NCBI GenBank assembly: GCA_910578235.1 | Contig: CAJTPP010000019.1 | Span: 693-39,400, forward strand | DNA from: an uncultured Clostridia bacterium | Lineage (GTDB): Bacteria; Bacillota; Clostridia; UBA1381 | Reading direction: 5' to 3' | Length of the DNA stretch: 38,708 bases | Part shown: positions 32,234 through 38,491 of the stretch, in pieces | Numbering within the stretch: position 1 is the stretch's first letter | Layout of the letters: each line of letters opens with the position of its first letter | Notes under the pieces: model-generated | What the model saw: only the letters and a program-made list of their open reading frames with translations | Database searches by the model: none | What the model was told of the DNA's origin: nothing | Translations under genes and position numbers: made by a program

Positions 32234-34696
32234 ATGGTGATTATTATGTTATTTTCAAATTTCACGGAAAAAGCAAGAATATCCATAAGCGAAGCGCATG
32301 ACGCCGCCGCGGAAATGGGACATAACTATATCGGAAGCGAGCATCTGCTTCTCGGGCTTATCCTCGAGGGCAGCGGCGTAGCCGCGAAGGTGCTTGAAAA
32401 GAACGGTTTTACAGCTGACGGTATACGAAACAAAATCGCCGAATATATCGGCGCACACGCTCCTTTGCCGCAGCAAACCGAGCTTCCACTGACTCCCAGA
32501 TCAAAGCGTATTCTTGAAATAAGCGCTATGGAAGCTCAGCGGCTTAATCACAAATATATCGGCACCGAACATATACTCATGGCTATCATACGCGACGGAG
32601 ACGGTGTGGCGGCAAAAATAATTGAAGCGGAGGGCATAAACCTTCAGAGCTTTTATACCGACACAGTACGCTCAATTGAAGGCGACGTTGAAATCAACTC
32701 ACAGCCGGGCAGCGAGTATGCCGCCAATCCGCACTCAAAAACACCAACTCTCGACCAGTTCGGACGTGATTTTACAGCCGTTGCCAGAGACGGCAAATTT
32801 GATCCCGTAATCGGACGCTCGGGAGAGATAGAACGAGTAACCCAGATTTTGTCAAGACGCACAAAGAATAACCCGTGCCTTATCGGTGAACCCGGAGTTG
32901 GTAAAACAGCAGTTATCGAAGGACTTGCTCAGAAAATCGCGTCCGGTGACGTTCCCGAACCGCTCAAGACAAAACGTCTTGTATCCGTAGACCTGTCAAG
33001 CATGGTGGCGGGAGCAAAATACAGGGGCGAATTTGAGGAGCGTCTGAAAAAGGTAATAAATGAAGTACTCGAAGCAAAGAATATAATCCTGTTCATCGAC
33101 GAGTTTCATACAATAGTCGGAGCGGGAAGCGCGGAGGGCGCTATGGACGCTTCCAATATTCTGAAACCGTTCCTTGCGAGAGGTGAATTACAGCTTATCG
33201 GAGCGACCACTCTGAAAGAATACAAAAAGCATATCGAAAAGGACGCGGCGCTTGAAAGACGTTTTCAGCCTGTAACCGTTGGTGAACCGACGGTTGAGGA
33301 AACTGTTGAGATATTAAAAGGTATACGTGACAGATACGAGGCTCATCACAGTGTCACCATTACAGATGACGCGCTGAAAGCCGCCGCAAATCTTTCATCA
33401 AGATACATTACCGACCGTTTCCTGCCCGACAAGGCTATTGACCTTATCGACGAGGCCGCGTCAAAGAAACGCCTGGGTTCGCAAACCGAGCCTGACGAAC
33501 TGAAGAACAAGGAAAAACTTCTCGAAAAACTTATATCAGAAAAGCAAGAAGCTATAACGGCTCAGGATTTTGAAAAAGCTGCTAAAATCCGTGACGAGGA
33601 AAAAACCTTAAAAGAAGAAGTAGACAAACTGAAAACCGACTGGAAAGGCACAGGCTCATCTTCTGCACTGGTGGTTGACGATGATGATATCGCCGAAATC
33701 CTGTCTGACTGGACGCACATTCCCGCGTCACGCCTGAAAGAAGAGGAAATGGAGAAGCTGAAAAACCTTGAGGGTATTCTGCACGCGCGCGTAATCGGTC
33801 AGAACAAGGCTGTAACGGCAGTCGCAAAAGCGATCAAACGCGGCAGAGCGGGACTTAAAGATCCAAAGCGTCCGATAGGCTCGTTCCTGTTCCTCGGTCC
33901 GACCGGCGTCGGTAAAACAGAGCTGTCCAAAACACTTGCGGAAGCAATGTTCGGCAGTGAAAACTCTCTTATAAGAGTTGATATGTCCGAATATATGGAA
34001 AAACACACCGTTTCAAAATTTATCGGCTCACCTCCGGGATATGTCGGCTTTGAAGAGGGCGGACAGCTCACGGAAAAAATAAGAAAACATCCGTATTCGG
34101 TAATATTGTTTGATGAGATTGAAAAAGCCCACCCGGATGTGTTTAACATTATGCTGCAAATTCTTGACGATGGTATTCTTACCGACGCTCAGGGCAGACG
34201 GGTTGACTTCAAAAATACTGTTATCATTATGACTTCAAATCTCGGCGCAAAAGAAATTCTTGGAAACGTCTCGTCAAAACTCGGTTTCAGCAGCGGAGAC
34301 GAGGACAAGAATCTGAGCGAGCACGAGAAAATCAAAAAGAAAGTGATGGACGAGGTCAAACGCGTGTTCAAGCCCGAATTTCTTAACCGCATTGACGATA
34401 TAATCGTATTTGATCGTCTGAGCGAGGATAATATCAGGGATATCGCAAGACTGATGCTGAAATCGCTCGAAGAAAGACTTGCGTCCAACGGCATAGCGGT
34501 TTCTTTCTCGGACGAAGCCGTGGCAAAGATTGCGAAGTCAGGCTTTGACGCCGTTTACGGCGCGAGACCGCTGCGCCGCGCTATACAGAACGAAATAGAG
34601 GATATGCTGTCGGAGGAAATAATTGACGGCAATATAAAAAGCGGCGACAGTATCAGCGTGAATGTTGAGGACGATAAATTTATCGTCAAAAAATAA
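32234..34696 (+). CDS. clpC: ClpC, AAA+ unfoldase of the ClpCP protease
   Basis: An 820-residue Hsp100 protein. Two N-terminal Clp repeats (~6-145), first AAA+ module with Walker A GEPGVGKT (218-225), a coiled-coil/UVR middle region (LLEKLISEKQEAITAQDFEKAAKIRDEEKTLK), and second AAA+ with GPTGVGKT (555-562) and ILFDEIEKAHPDV. It unfolds substrates, including arginine-phosphorylated ones, for ClpP, with McsA/McsB as adaptors. The start may be ATG 32234 (close AAAGG) or ATG 32246 (nearer to the usual MLFSNFTEKA start). A 77-nt gap with a weak hairpin separates it from mcsB. Confidence 0.95.
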   Translation: MVIIMLFSNFTEKARISISEAHDAAAEMGHNYIGSEHLLLGLILEGSGVAAKVLEKNGFTADGIRNKIAEYIGAHAPLPQQTELPLTPRSKRILEISAMEAQRLNHKYIGTEHILMAIIRDGDGVAAKIIEAEGINLQSFYTDTVRSIEGDVEINSQPGSEYAANPHSKTPTLDQFGRDFTAVARDGKFDPVIGRSGEIERVTQILSRRTKNNPCLIGEPGVGKTAVIEGLAQKIASGDVPEPLKTKRLVSVDLSSMVAGAKYRGEFEERLKKVINEVLEAKNIILFIDEFHTIVGAGSAEGAMDASNILKPFLARGELQLIGATTLKEYKKHIEKDAALERRFQPVTVGEPTVEETVEILKGIRDRYEAHHSVTITDDALKAAANLSSRYITDRFLPDKAIDLIDEAASKKRLGSQTEPDELKNKEKLLEKLISEKQEAITAQDFEKAAKIRDEEKTLKEEVDKLKTDWKGTGSSSALVVDDDDIAEILSDWTHIPASRLKEEEMEKLKNLEGILHARVIGQNKAVTAVAKAIKRGRAGLKDPKRPIGSFLFLGPTGVGKTELSKTLAEAMFGSENSLIRVDMSEYMEKHTVSKFIGSPPGYVGFEEGGQLTEKIRKHPYSVILFDEIEKAHPDVFNIMLQILDDGILTDAQGRRVDFKNTVIIMTSNLGAKEILGNVSSKLGFSSGDEDKNLSEHEKIKKKVMDEVKRVFKPEFLNRIDDIIVFDRLSEDNIRDIARLMLKSLEERLASNGIAVSFSDEAVAKIAKSGFDAVYGARPLRRAIQNEIEDMLSEEIIDGNIKSGDSISVNVEDDKFIVKK

Positions 34697-34701
34697 TTAA
34701 C

Positions 34702-34756
34702 AGAAAAAATAACTTTCGTATAAAAATAAGTATGCGAAAGTTATTTTTTATAATAT
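34702..34756 (+). terminator. Terminator of the ctsR-clpC operon
   Basis: AAAAAATAACTTTCG and CGAAAGTTATTTTTT form a stem of about 15 bp around an AT-rich loop. Confidence 0.85.
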
Positions 34757-34867
34757 GAATATTTTATGAATAAAAATTATTAAAAGTTGCATAAAACTAA
34801 CAACGGCATAACTAAGCCAAACGCTGTATTTATCTTACATTTTGTGAAATTTTTTTAAAATTTTATA

Positions 34868-34896
34868 TTGCATAAACATAAAAACGGTGATAAAAT
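34868..34896 (+). promoter_or_regulatory. Predicted gdhA promoter
   Basis: TTGCAT (34868-34873), 17-nt spacer, TAAAAT (34891-34896), leaving a ~80-nt leader before the AGGAGG site of gdhA. Confidence 0.7.
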
Positions 34897-34985
34897 ATAT
34901 GTCAGAGTTACATAACAGAGTGTTTTATGCTGAAATATTTTGCGCTCTGAGAGAATTTAATTTATCAATGAGGAGGTTTTTAACT

Positions 34986-36332
34986 ATGTCATACGCACAG
35001 GACGTACTAACAAAGTTAAAAGAAAAAAATGCGGCAGAGCCGGAATTTATTCAGGCTGCGACAGAGGTTCTTACATCACTTGAACCGGTATTTGACAAGC
35101 ATCCCGAATATGAGCAGGCTGCATTGCTTGAAAGAATAGTAGAGCCGGAAAGACAGATTATGTTCCGTGTTCCATGGGTTGACGATAACGGTAAAGTGCA
35201 GGTAAACAGAGGTTTCCGCGTACAGTTCAACAGCGCTATAGGCCCGTATAAGGGCGGACTGAGACTTCATCCGTCTGTAAATCTCGGTATTATAAAATTC
35301 CTTGGCTTTGAACAGATTTTCAAAAACGCGCTTACAACGCTTCCGATCGGCGGCGGCAAGGGCGGCAGTGACTTTGATCCTAAGGGCAAGTCTGATAATG
35401 AGGTTATGCGCTTTTGTCAAAGCTTTATGACAGAGCTTTACAGACATATCGGAGCGGACACTGACGTTCCCGCAGGAGATATCGGTACAGGCGCGAGAGA
35501 AATCGGATATATGTTCGGTCAGTATAAGAGAATAAGAAATGTTTACGAAGGCGTTCTTACAGGCAAAGGTCTTACATGGGGCGGCTCTCTTACAAGAACA
35601 GAAGCTACGGGATACGGTCTTGTATACTACGCTCAGGAAATGCTGAAAGATCTTGGCACAAGCTTCGAGGGCAAAACAGTTGCGATTTCAGGAGCGGGTA
35701 ATGTTGCTATATACGCTACGCAGAAAGTACAGCAGCTTGGCGGTAAGGTTATCACTGTTTCAGACTCAAACGGATATGTCATTGACGAGGAAGGTATTGA
35801 TCTTGCGGCAGTTAAAGAAATTAAAGAAGTTAAGAGAGGTAGAATTAAAGATTATCTTAACTACAGACCAAACGCAAAGTATGTTGAGGGCGCGGGTCTG
35901 TGGCAGGCGGTTAAGGTTGACGTTGCGCTTCCATGCGCTACTCAGAACGAGCTGCTTATCGACGATGCAAAAGCGCTTGTTGCAAACGGCTGTATGGTAG
36001 TCGCGGAGGGCGCAAACATGCCTACAACTCTTGAAGCTACAGAATACTTGCAGCAGAATGGCGTATATTTTGCTCCCGGCAAGGCTTCAAACGCGGGCGG
36101 AGTTGCGACGTCAGCTCTTGAAATGAGCCAGAACTCACAGAGACTTTCATGGACATTTGAGGAAGTGGACGCAAAGCTTCACGACATCATGGTTACAATC
36201 TATAAGAACTCCGTTGCGGCCGCTAAGGAATACGGCTGCGAGGTCGGCGGCAAAACAAACCTTGTTGCGGGCGCAAATATTGCGGGCTTTATGAAGGTTG
36301 CAGACGCTATGATGGCACAGGGCGTTTGCTGA
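34986..36332 (+). CDS. gdhA: NADP-type glutamate dehydrogenase
   Basis: A 448-residue hexameric GDH that aminates 2-oxoglutarate with ammonium. Visible: VPWVDDNGKVQVNRGFRVQFNSAIGPYKGGLRLHPSV, the catalytic lysine loop LTTLPIGGGKGGSDFDPKGKS, DVPAGDIGTGAREIGYMFGQYK, and the nucleotide fold VAISGAGNVAIYATQKVQQLGGKVITVSDSNG. The length and text match the NADP-dependent 450-residue group. ATG 34986 is chosen because of a strong AGGAGG 10 nt upstream; the 33-codon upstream extension runs across the promoter and leader. A terminator follows. Confidence 0.95.
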   Translation: MSYAQDVLTKLKEKNAAEPEFIQAATEVLTSLEPVFDKHPEYEQAALLERIVEPERQIMFRVPWVDDNGKVQVNRGFRVQFNSAIGPYKGGLRLHPSVNLGIIKFLGFEQIFKNALTTLPIGGGKGGSDFDPKGKSDNEVMRFCQSFMTELYRHIGADTDVPAGDIGTGAREIGYMFGQYKRIRNVYEGVLTGKGLTWGGSLTRTEATGYGLVYYAQEMLKDLGTSFEGKTVAISGAGNVAIYATQKVQQLGGKVITVSDSNGYVIDEEGIDLAAVKEIKEVKRGRIKDYLNYRPNAKYVEGAGLWQAVKVDVALPCATQNELLIDDAKALVANGCMVVAEGANMPTTLEATEYLQQNGVYFAPGKASNAGGVATSALEMSQNSQRLSWTFEEVDAKLHDIMVTIYKNSVAAAKEYGCEVGGKTNLVAGANIAGFMKVADAMMAQGVC

Positions 36333-36355
36333 TTTAGAAAATTTAAAACTGTATT

Positions 36356-36394
36356 TTCAGCGCGTTTCTTCTATTAAGAAACGCGCTTTTTTAT
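36356..36394 (+). terminator. gdhA terminator
   Basis: AGCGCGTTTCTT (36359-36370) pairs with AAGAAACGCGCT (36376-36387), loop CTATT, then T6. Confidence 0.9.
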
Positions 36395-36420
36395 AAGCTA
36401 TTATCAAAGAGAGTATAAAG

Positions 36421-36548
36421 AAACAAAAAAAGACCGCCTGCTCCGACAAGCAGACGGTCTGTCCTTTTATGAGGACATAAAACACTTGTCAGAATAACCA
36501 TAGTTATCCTCTTGCTTACATTCTATCATATAATACATACATTGTCAA
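36421..36548 (-). ncRNA. Small RNA gene 1, with own promoter and terminator
   Basis: On the minus strand TTGACA (36548-36543), 17 nt, TAGAAT (36525-36520) should start a ~90-nt RNA near 36513. The RNA has a 5' hairpin (ATAAC / GTTAT, 36507-36494) flanked by AGGA and TTCTGACAA, a small GTCCT/AGGAC hairpin, and a strong terminator (36460-36449 with 36442-36431) followed by T-rich sequence to 36421. There is no reading frame. The 5' hairpin and flanks resemble those of small RNA 2. Confidence 0.75.
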
Positions 36549-36613
36549 CAGTGCGTGAAACATTTCACGCGTTTTTATACAGTTATTAGTAACAGGCTGA
36601 TAACAAAAATTTA

Positions 36614-36737
36614 TTGACAAAATCAAAGAAATATGATATAGTTTAGATAGTAAAGGAACGGTTTTAGCTGTTCTGCCAAAGAATCAACTTAAATAAAATA
36701 AGCCGCTTAGTTTGGAGACAGGGCGGCTTATTTTTTT
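36614..36737 (+). ncRNA. Small RNA gene 2, candidate antitoxin RNA
   Basis: TTGACA (36614-36619), 17-nt spacer, TATAGT (36637-36642) should start an RNA near 36649 of about 88 nt. Its 5' part holds the hairpin GAACGG-TTTTAG-CTGTTC (about 36657-36674), flanked by AAG and TGCCAAAG, then an A-rich linker and a terminator (AAAATAAGCCGC 36695-36706 with GCGGCTTATTTT 36723-36734). The terminator is two-sided and is shared with the convergent mini-ORF transcript, so the 3' ends of the two RNAs are fully complementary. Confidence 0.75.
36695..36737. terminator. Bidirectional terminator shared by small RNA 2 and the mini-ORF
   Basis: A 12-bp stem (36695-36706 with 36723-36734) has A-rich sequence on one side and T7 on the other, so it works on both strands. 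It encloses TTTGGAGACAGG. Confidence 0.85.
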
Positions 36738-36784
36738 ATGCTTATTATTATAAGCAGTAATATAGTCAAATATAATATTTCCAT
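36728..36784 (-). CDS. 18-residue hydrophobic mini-protein, candidate type I toxin
   Basis: ATG at 36784 opens MEILYLTILLLIIISIKK and then TAA at 36730-36728. The peptide is one continuous hydrophobic helix with a dilysine tail, as in small membrane toxins of type I systems (Fst, TxpA, BsrG groups), but shorter. A consensus AAGGAGG (36800-36794) lies 9 nt upstream, so translation is well supported. Possible promoters on the minus strand are TTGAAA-N16-TATACT (36844-36817) and, farther upstream, TTGCAT-N17-TATAAT (36968-36940). Its transcript ends at the terminator shared with convergent small RNA 2. The link to any named toxin family is not shown. Confidence 0.6.
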   Translation of the reverse strand: MEILYLTILLLIIISIKK

Positions 36785-36853
36785 ATTATCATGCCTCCTT
36801 TGTATATAAAATCTTTAGTATAAAAATACCATCCAATTTTTCAATACATATGA

Positions 36854-36877
36854 GGCAGAACAGCCGCCGCCGTTCCA
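36854..36877 (-). repeat. Inverted copy of the small-RNA 5' hairpin in the mini-ORF leader
   Basis: Read on the minus strand, GGAACGGCGGCGGCTGTTCTGCC matches GGAACGGTTTTAGCTGTTCTGCC of small RNA 2 (36656-36678): the stem GAACGG/CTGTTC and flanks are the same and only the loop differs. It lies upstream of the mini-ORF, inside the leader if the distal promoter is used. Confidence 0.7.
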
Positions 36878-36939
36878 ATACATCAAGGTCGCATAGACTT
36901 ATCTATCACCTATCAGCTGAATATGTAACTGACGGAAGT

Positions 36940-36968
36940 ATTATACCATTAATTGTTGTAAAATGCAA
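36940..36968 (-). promoter_or_regulatory. Distal minus-strand promoter toward the mini-ORF
   Basis: TTGCAT (36968-36963), 17-nt spacer, TATAAT (36945-36940) on the minus strand; a transcript from about 36933 would carry a ~150-nt leader into the mini-ORF. Confidence 0.6.
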
Positions 36969-37077
36969 CACATCTTACTATTGATTTTTTAAATGTATGT
37001 GTTGCAACATTAAAGCAAAGTAAAGCGTTTTATGTGCGTTGCTCCATTTGGACAGCGCATTTTTTTATTTCTGAATA
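36964..37077 (+). ncRNA. Array unit A (shortened structured RNA unit)
   Basis: The outer stem TGCAACACAT (36964-36973) with ATGTGTTGCA (36997-37006) is perfect, but the inner arm found in units B-E is missing, and no matching promoter stands before it. The 3' module is complete: AACATTAAAGCAAAG, then GTTTTATGTGCGTTGCT, then a terminator (ATGTGC with GCGCAT, TCC with GGA) and T7. It looks like a deletion derivative of the family. Confidence 0.7.
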
Positions 37078-37079
37078 TA

Positions 37080-37266
37080 TTTACAATAGATTTAAAGTAT
37101 GCTATAATATGTGTGCTACACATATTTTTTCGAAATCCGGTATACGTTAGTAAAAAGACGTATGCTTTGATTAAAATTCCGGATTTTGGAAAGTGTGTAG
37201 CAACATTAAAATCTTAGCTGCGTTTTTTATGTGCGCGGCTTCGATTGAGGTTGCGCACTTTTTTAT
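37080..37266 (+). ncRNA. Array unit B (structured small RNA)
   Basis: Promoter TTTACA (37080-37085), 17 nt, TATAAT (37103-37108). Outer stem TGCTACACA (37114-37122) with TGTGTAGCA (37194-37202); inner stem 37131-37140 with 37179-37188 (CGAAATCCGG with CCGGATTTTG, one G-T); innermost ATACG (37142-37146) with CGTAT (37159-37163) around TTAGTAAAAAGA. After the outer stem: AACATTAAA, then GCTGCG (37217-37222) that can pair with CGCGGC (37234-37239), or GTGCGC (37231-37236) with GCGCAC (37253-37258) as the terminator, followed by T6. Confidence 0.8.
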
Positions 37267-37276
37267 TTGTAAACTA

Positions 37277-37480
37277 TTTACATTTAATTATTGATGTGAT
37301 ATACTTATACCACCACATACTTTAATTGAATATTATAAACATTATTGGAATACGTTTGTAAAAAGCGTATGCTTTGATTGTCATTTCCAATAATGTGATT
37401 TGATTAAAGTGTGTGGTAACATAAAATCAAGGCAACGTTTTTATGTGCGTTGCTTCGATTGAGGTTGCGCACTTTTTTAT
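37277..37480 (+). ncRNA. Array unit C (structured small RNA)
   Basis: Promoter TTTACA (37277-37282), 17 nt, TATACT (37300-37305). Outer stem of 14 bp, CCACATACTTTAAT (37313-37326) with 37403-37416, one U-G pair. Inner stem ACATTATTGGAA (37339-37350) with 37385-37396; innermost ATACG (37350-37354) with CGTAT (37366-37370) around TTTGTAAAAAG, followed by the conserved GCTTTGATT. 3' module: GGTAACATAAA, then GCAACG (37432-37437) with CGTTGC (37448-37453) as one fold, or GTGCG (37445-37449) with CGCAC (37468-37472) as terminator, then T6. Confidence 0.82.
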
Positions 37481-37491
37481 TTTGCAGGCTA

Positions 37492-37687
37492 TTTACAATT
37501 ATAATCAAGTGTGTTATACTGTATTTACGATTTAGTTATATATTTTTTATGAACAGCAGGTGTTTTTTACTTTGTAAAAAACACGTACTTCTTTTTACCT
37601 GTCTGTTTATAAAAATTAATGGTAAACTAAATCGCATTAGTTGAAGTTATGTGTTTTTATGCATAGCTTCGGCTATGCATTTTTTTA
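37492..37687 (+). ncRNA. Array unit D (structured small RNA, most diverged)
   Basis: Promoter TTTACA (37492-37497), 17 nt, TATACT (37515-37520). Outer stem CGATTTAGTT (37528-37537) with AACTAAATCG (37625-37634). Inner stem of ~14 bp with one bulge (about 37546-37561 with 37597-37613). Innermost GTGTTTTTTAC (37560-37570) with GTAAAAAACAC (37574-37584), then CGTAC and CTTCTTTTT in place of the conserved CGTATGCTTTG. 3' module: GAAGTTATGT (37643-37652) can pair with GCATAGCTTC (37661-37670), or ATGCATAGC (37659-37667) with GCTATGCAT (37672-37680) around TTCG as terminator, then T6. The sequence is new, but the layout is that of units B and C. Confidence 0.75.
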
Positions 37688-37741
37688 TAACAGAAAAACT
37701 TAAAATTAAATATTTAGATGTAAGACGGCTATATATTTTGA

Positions 37742-37772
37742 AAACAAAAAAGGCTTATAGCCCTTTTATTTT
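37742..37772 (-). terminator. Terminator of the XRE regulator
   Basis: On the minus strand AAAAGGGCT and AGCCTTTTTT pair with one bulged G, followed by T-rich sequence. Confidence 0.6.
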
Positions 37773-37797
37773 AATGCTTGTTTTACAAACAACGCTA

Positions 37798-38124
37798 TCA
37801 ATTGTCAATTGCATTAAGTTGTTTTACAAGGTCAATAATTAAATTTTGATTTTTTTCTGATAACTGTATCCAATTGTGAAAAAGTTCACTCATCTCTGGT
37901 GTTAAATCAATAATTTCACTGTTACCAGAAAAAAATTGAGCCATGGTAATTCCAAAAGCTTTACATATAGCTGACAGAGTAGAAATAGTGGGAATATTAT
38001 TTCTTTTATATATATTAGATATAGTGCCTTGTGGTATGTCTGCTTTTTTAGCAAGCTGATAATCCGACCAACCGTATTCTTCTTGTAAGTCCTTAAGTCT
38101 TATTAATACAGCATTATTATCCAT
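37798..38124 (-). CDS. XRE-family helix-turn-helix regulator
   Basis: A 108-residue regulator. The Cro/cI-type HTH occupies residues ~7-64: LKDLQEEYGWSDYQLAKKADIPQGTISNIYKRNNIPTISTLSAICKAFGITMAQFF. The short C-terminal tail is acidic, then helical (LFHNWIQLSEKNQNLIIDLVKQLNAID). Start 38124 is chosen behind GGGGTG; the 8-codon extension to 38148 has no ribosome site. TATAAT-like sequence stands just upstream. It lies between array unit D and the broken lipoprotein gene and could regulate either, but this type is common in Clostridia and no operator is evident. Confidence 0.85.
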   Translation of the reverse strand: MDNNAVLIRLKDLQEEYGWSDYQLAKKADIPQGTISNIYKRNNIPTISTLSAICKAFGITMAQFFSGNSEIIDLTPEMSELFHNWIQLSEKNQNLIIDLVKQLNAIDN

Positions 38125-38262
38125 ACTAACACCCCACAATCCACCCATGATATTATATTATACTCGTATTTTACAAATAAAAATAGTGATAATAGGCGGT
38201 GATTTTTACCTACTTTATTTTAACCAGTAAACATGATTTATTTAAAGAAAGGAAGATGTAAA

Positions 38263-38487
38263 ATGAAGAAAAATGTAGTAATTGCGGTATTATTGATTTG
38301 CGCGCTATGTCTTTTTTCAGGCTGTTCATTAACACAGCCTGTACCGCCAAAGGAGCCGTCGCATACCATATCGCCGACAACCGTTCCCACAGATCCGCCT
38401 GTTTCGGAATTGACTGTGCATTTCCTTGACGTCGGACAGGCTGACGCAATCATACTTCATTTGGACTATGGCACTTTTTATTTGTAA
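38263..38487 (+). pseudogene. Lipoprotein with ComEC-like metallo-beta-lactamase domain, broken by array unit E
   Basis: The start (ATG 38263, AAGGAAG upstream) encodes a lipoprotein signal with lipobox LFSGC, a Pro/Thr/Ser linker, then ELTVHFLDVGQADAIILHLDYGTFYL and a stop. The text is the opening of the ComEC C-terminal-type metallo-beta-lactamase domain, which normally continues with a '(L)IDGG' strand and an HxHxDH motif over 250 or more residues. Here the frame ends exactly where the sequence becomes identical to the unit B/C boundary of the array (CACTTTTTATTTGTAAAC..., from 38472). So only 74 residues remain and the metal site is lost. The rest of the gene may resume just beyond the window. 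Confidence 0.75.
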
Positions 38488-38491
38488 ACTA

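Noticed and set aside
36964..37690. CRISPR array
   Set aside because: The period is about 190-220 nt, the units have internal promoters and terminators, and there are no short identical repeats with unique spacers and no cas genes.
37032..37842. Short open frames of 60-64 codons across the RNA units
   Set aside because: They run through promoters, stems and terminators, lack ribosome sites and have no protein-like composition. The structure signals explain the sequence better.
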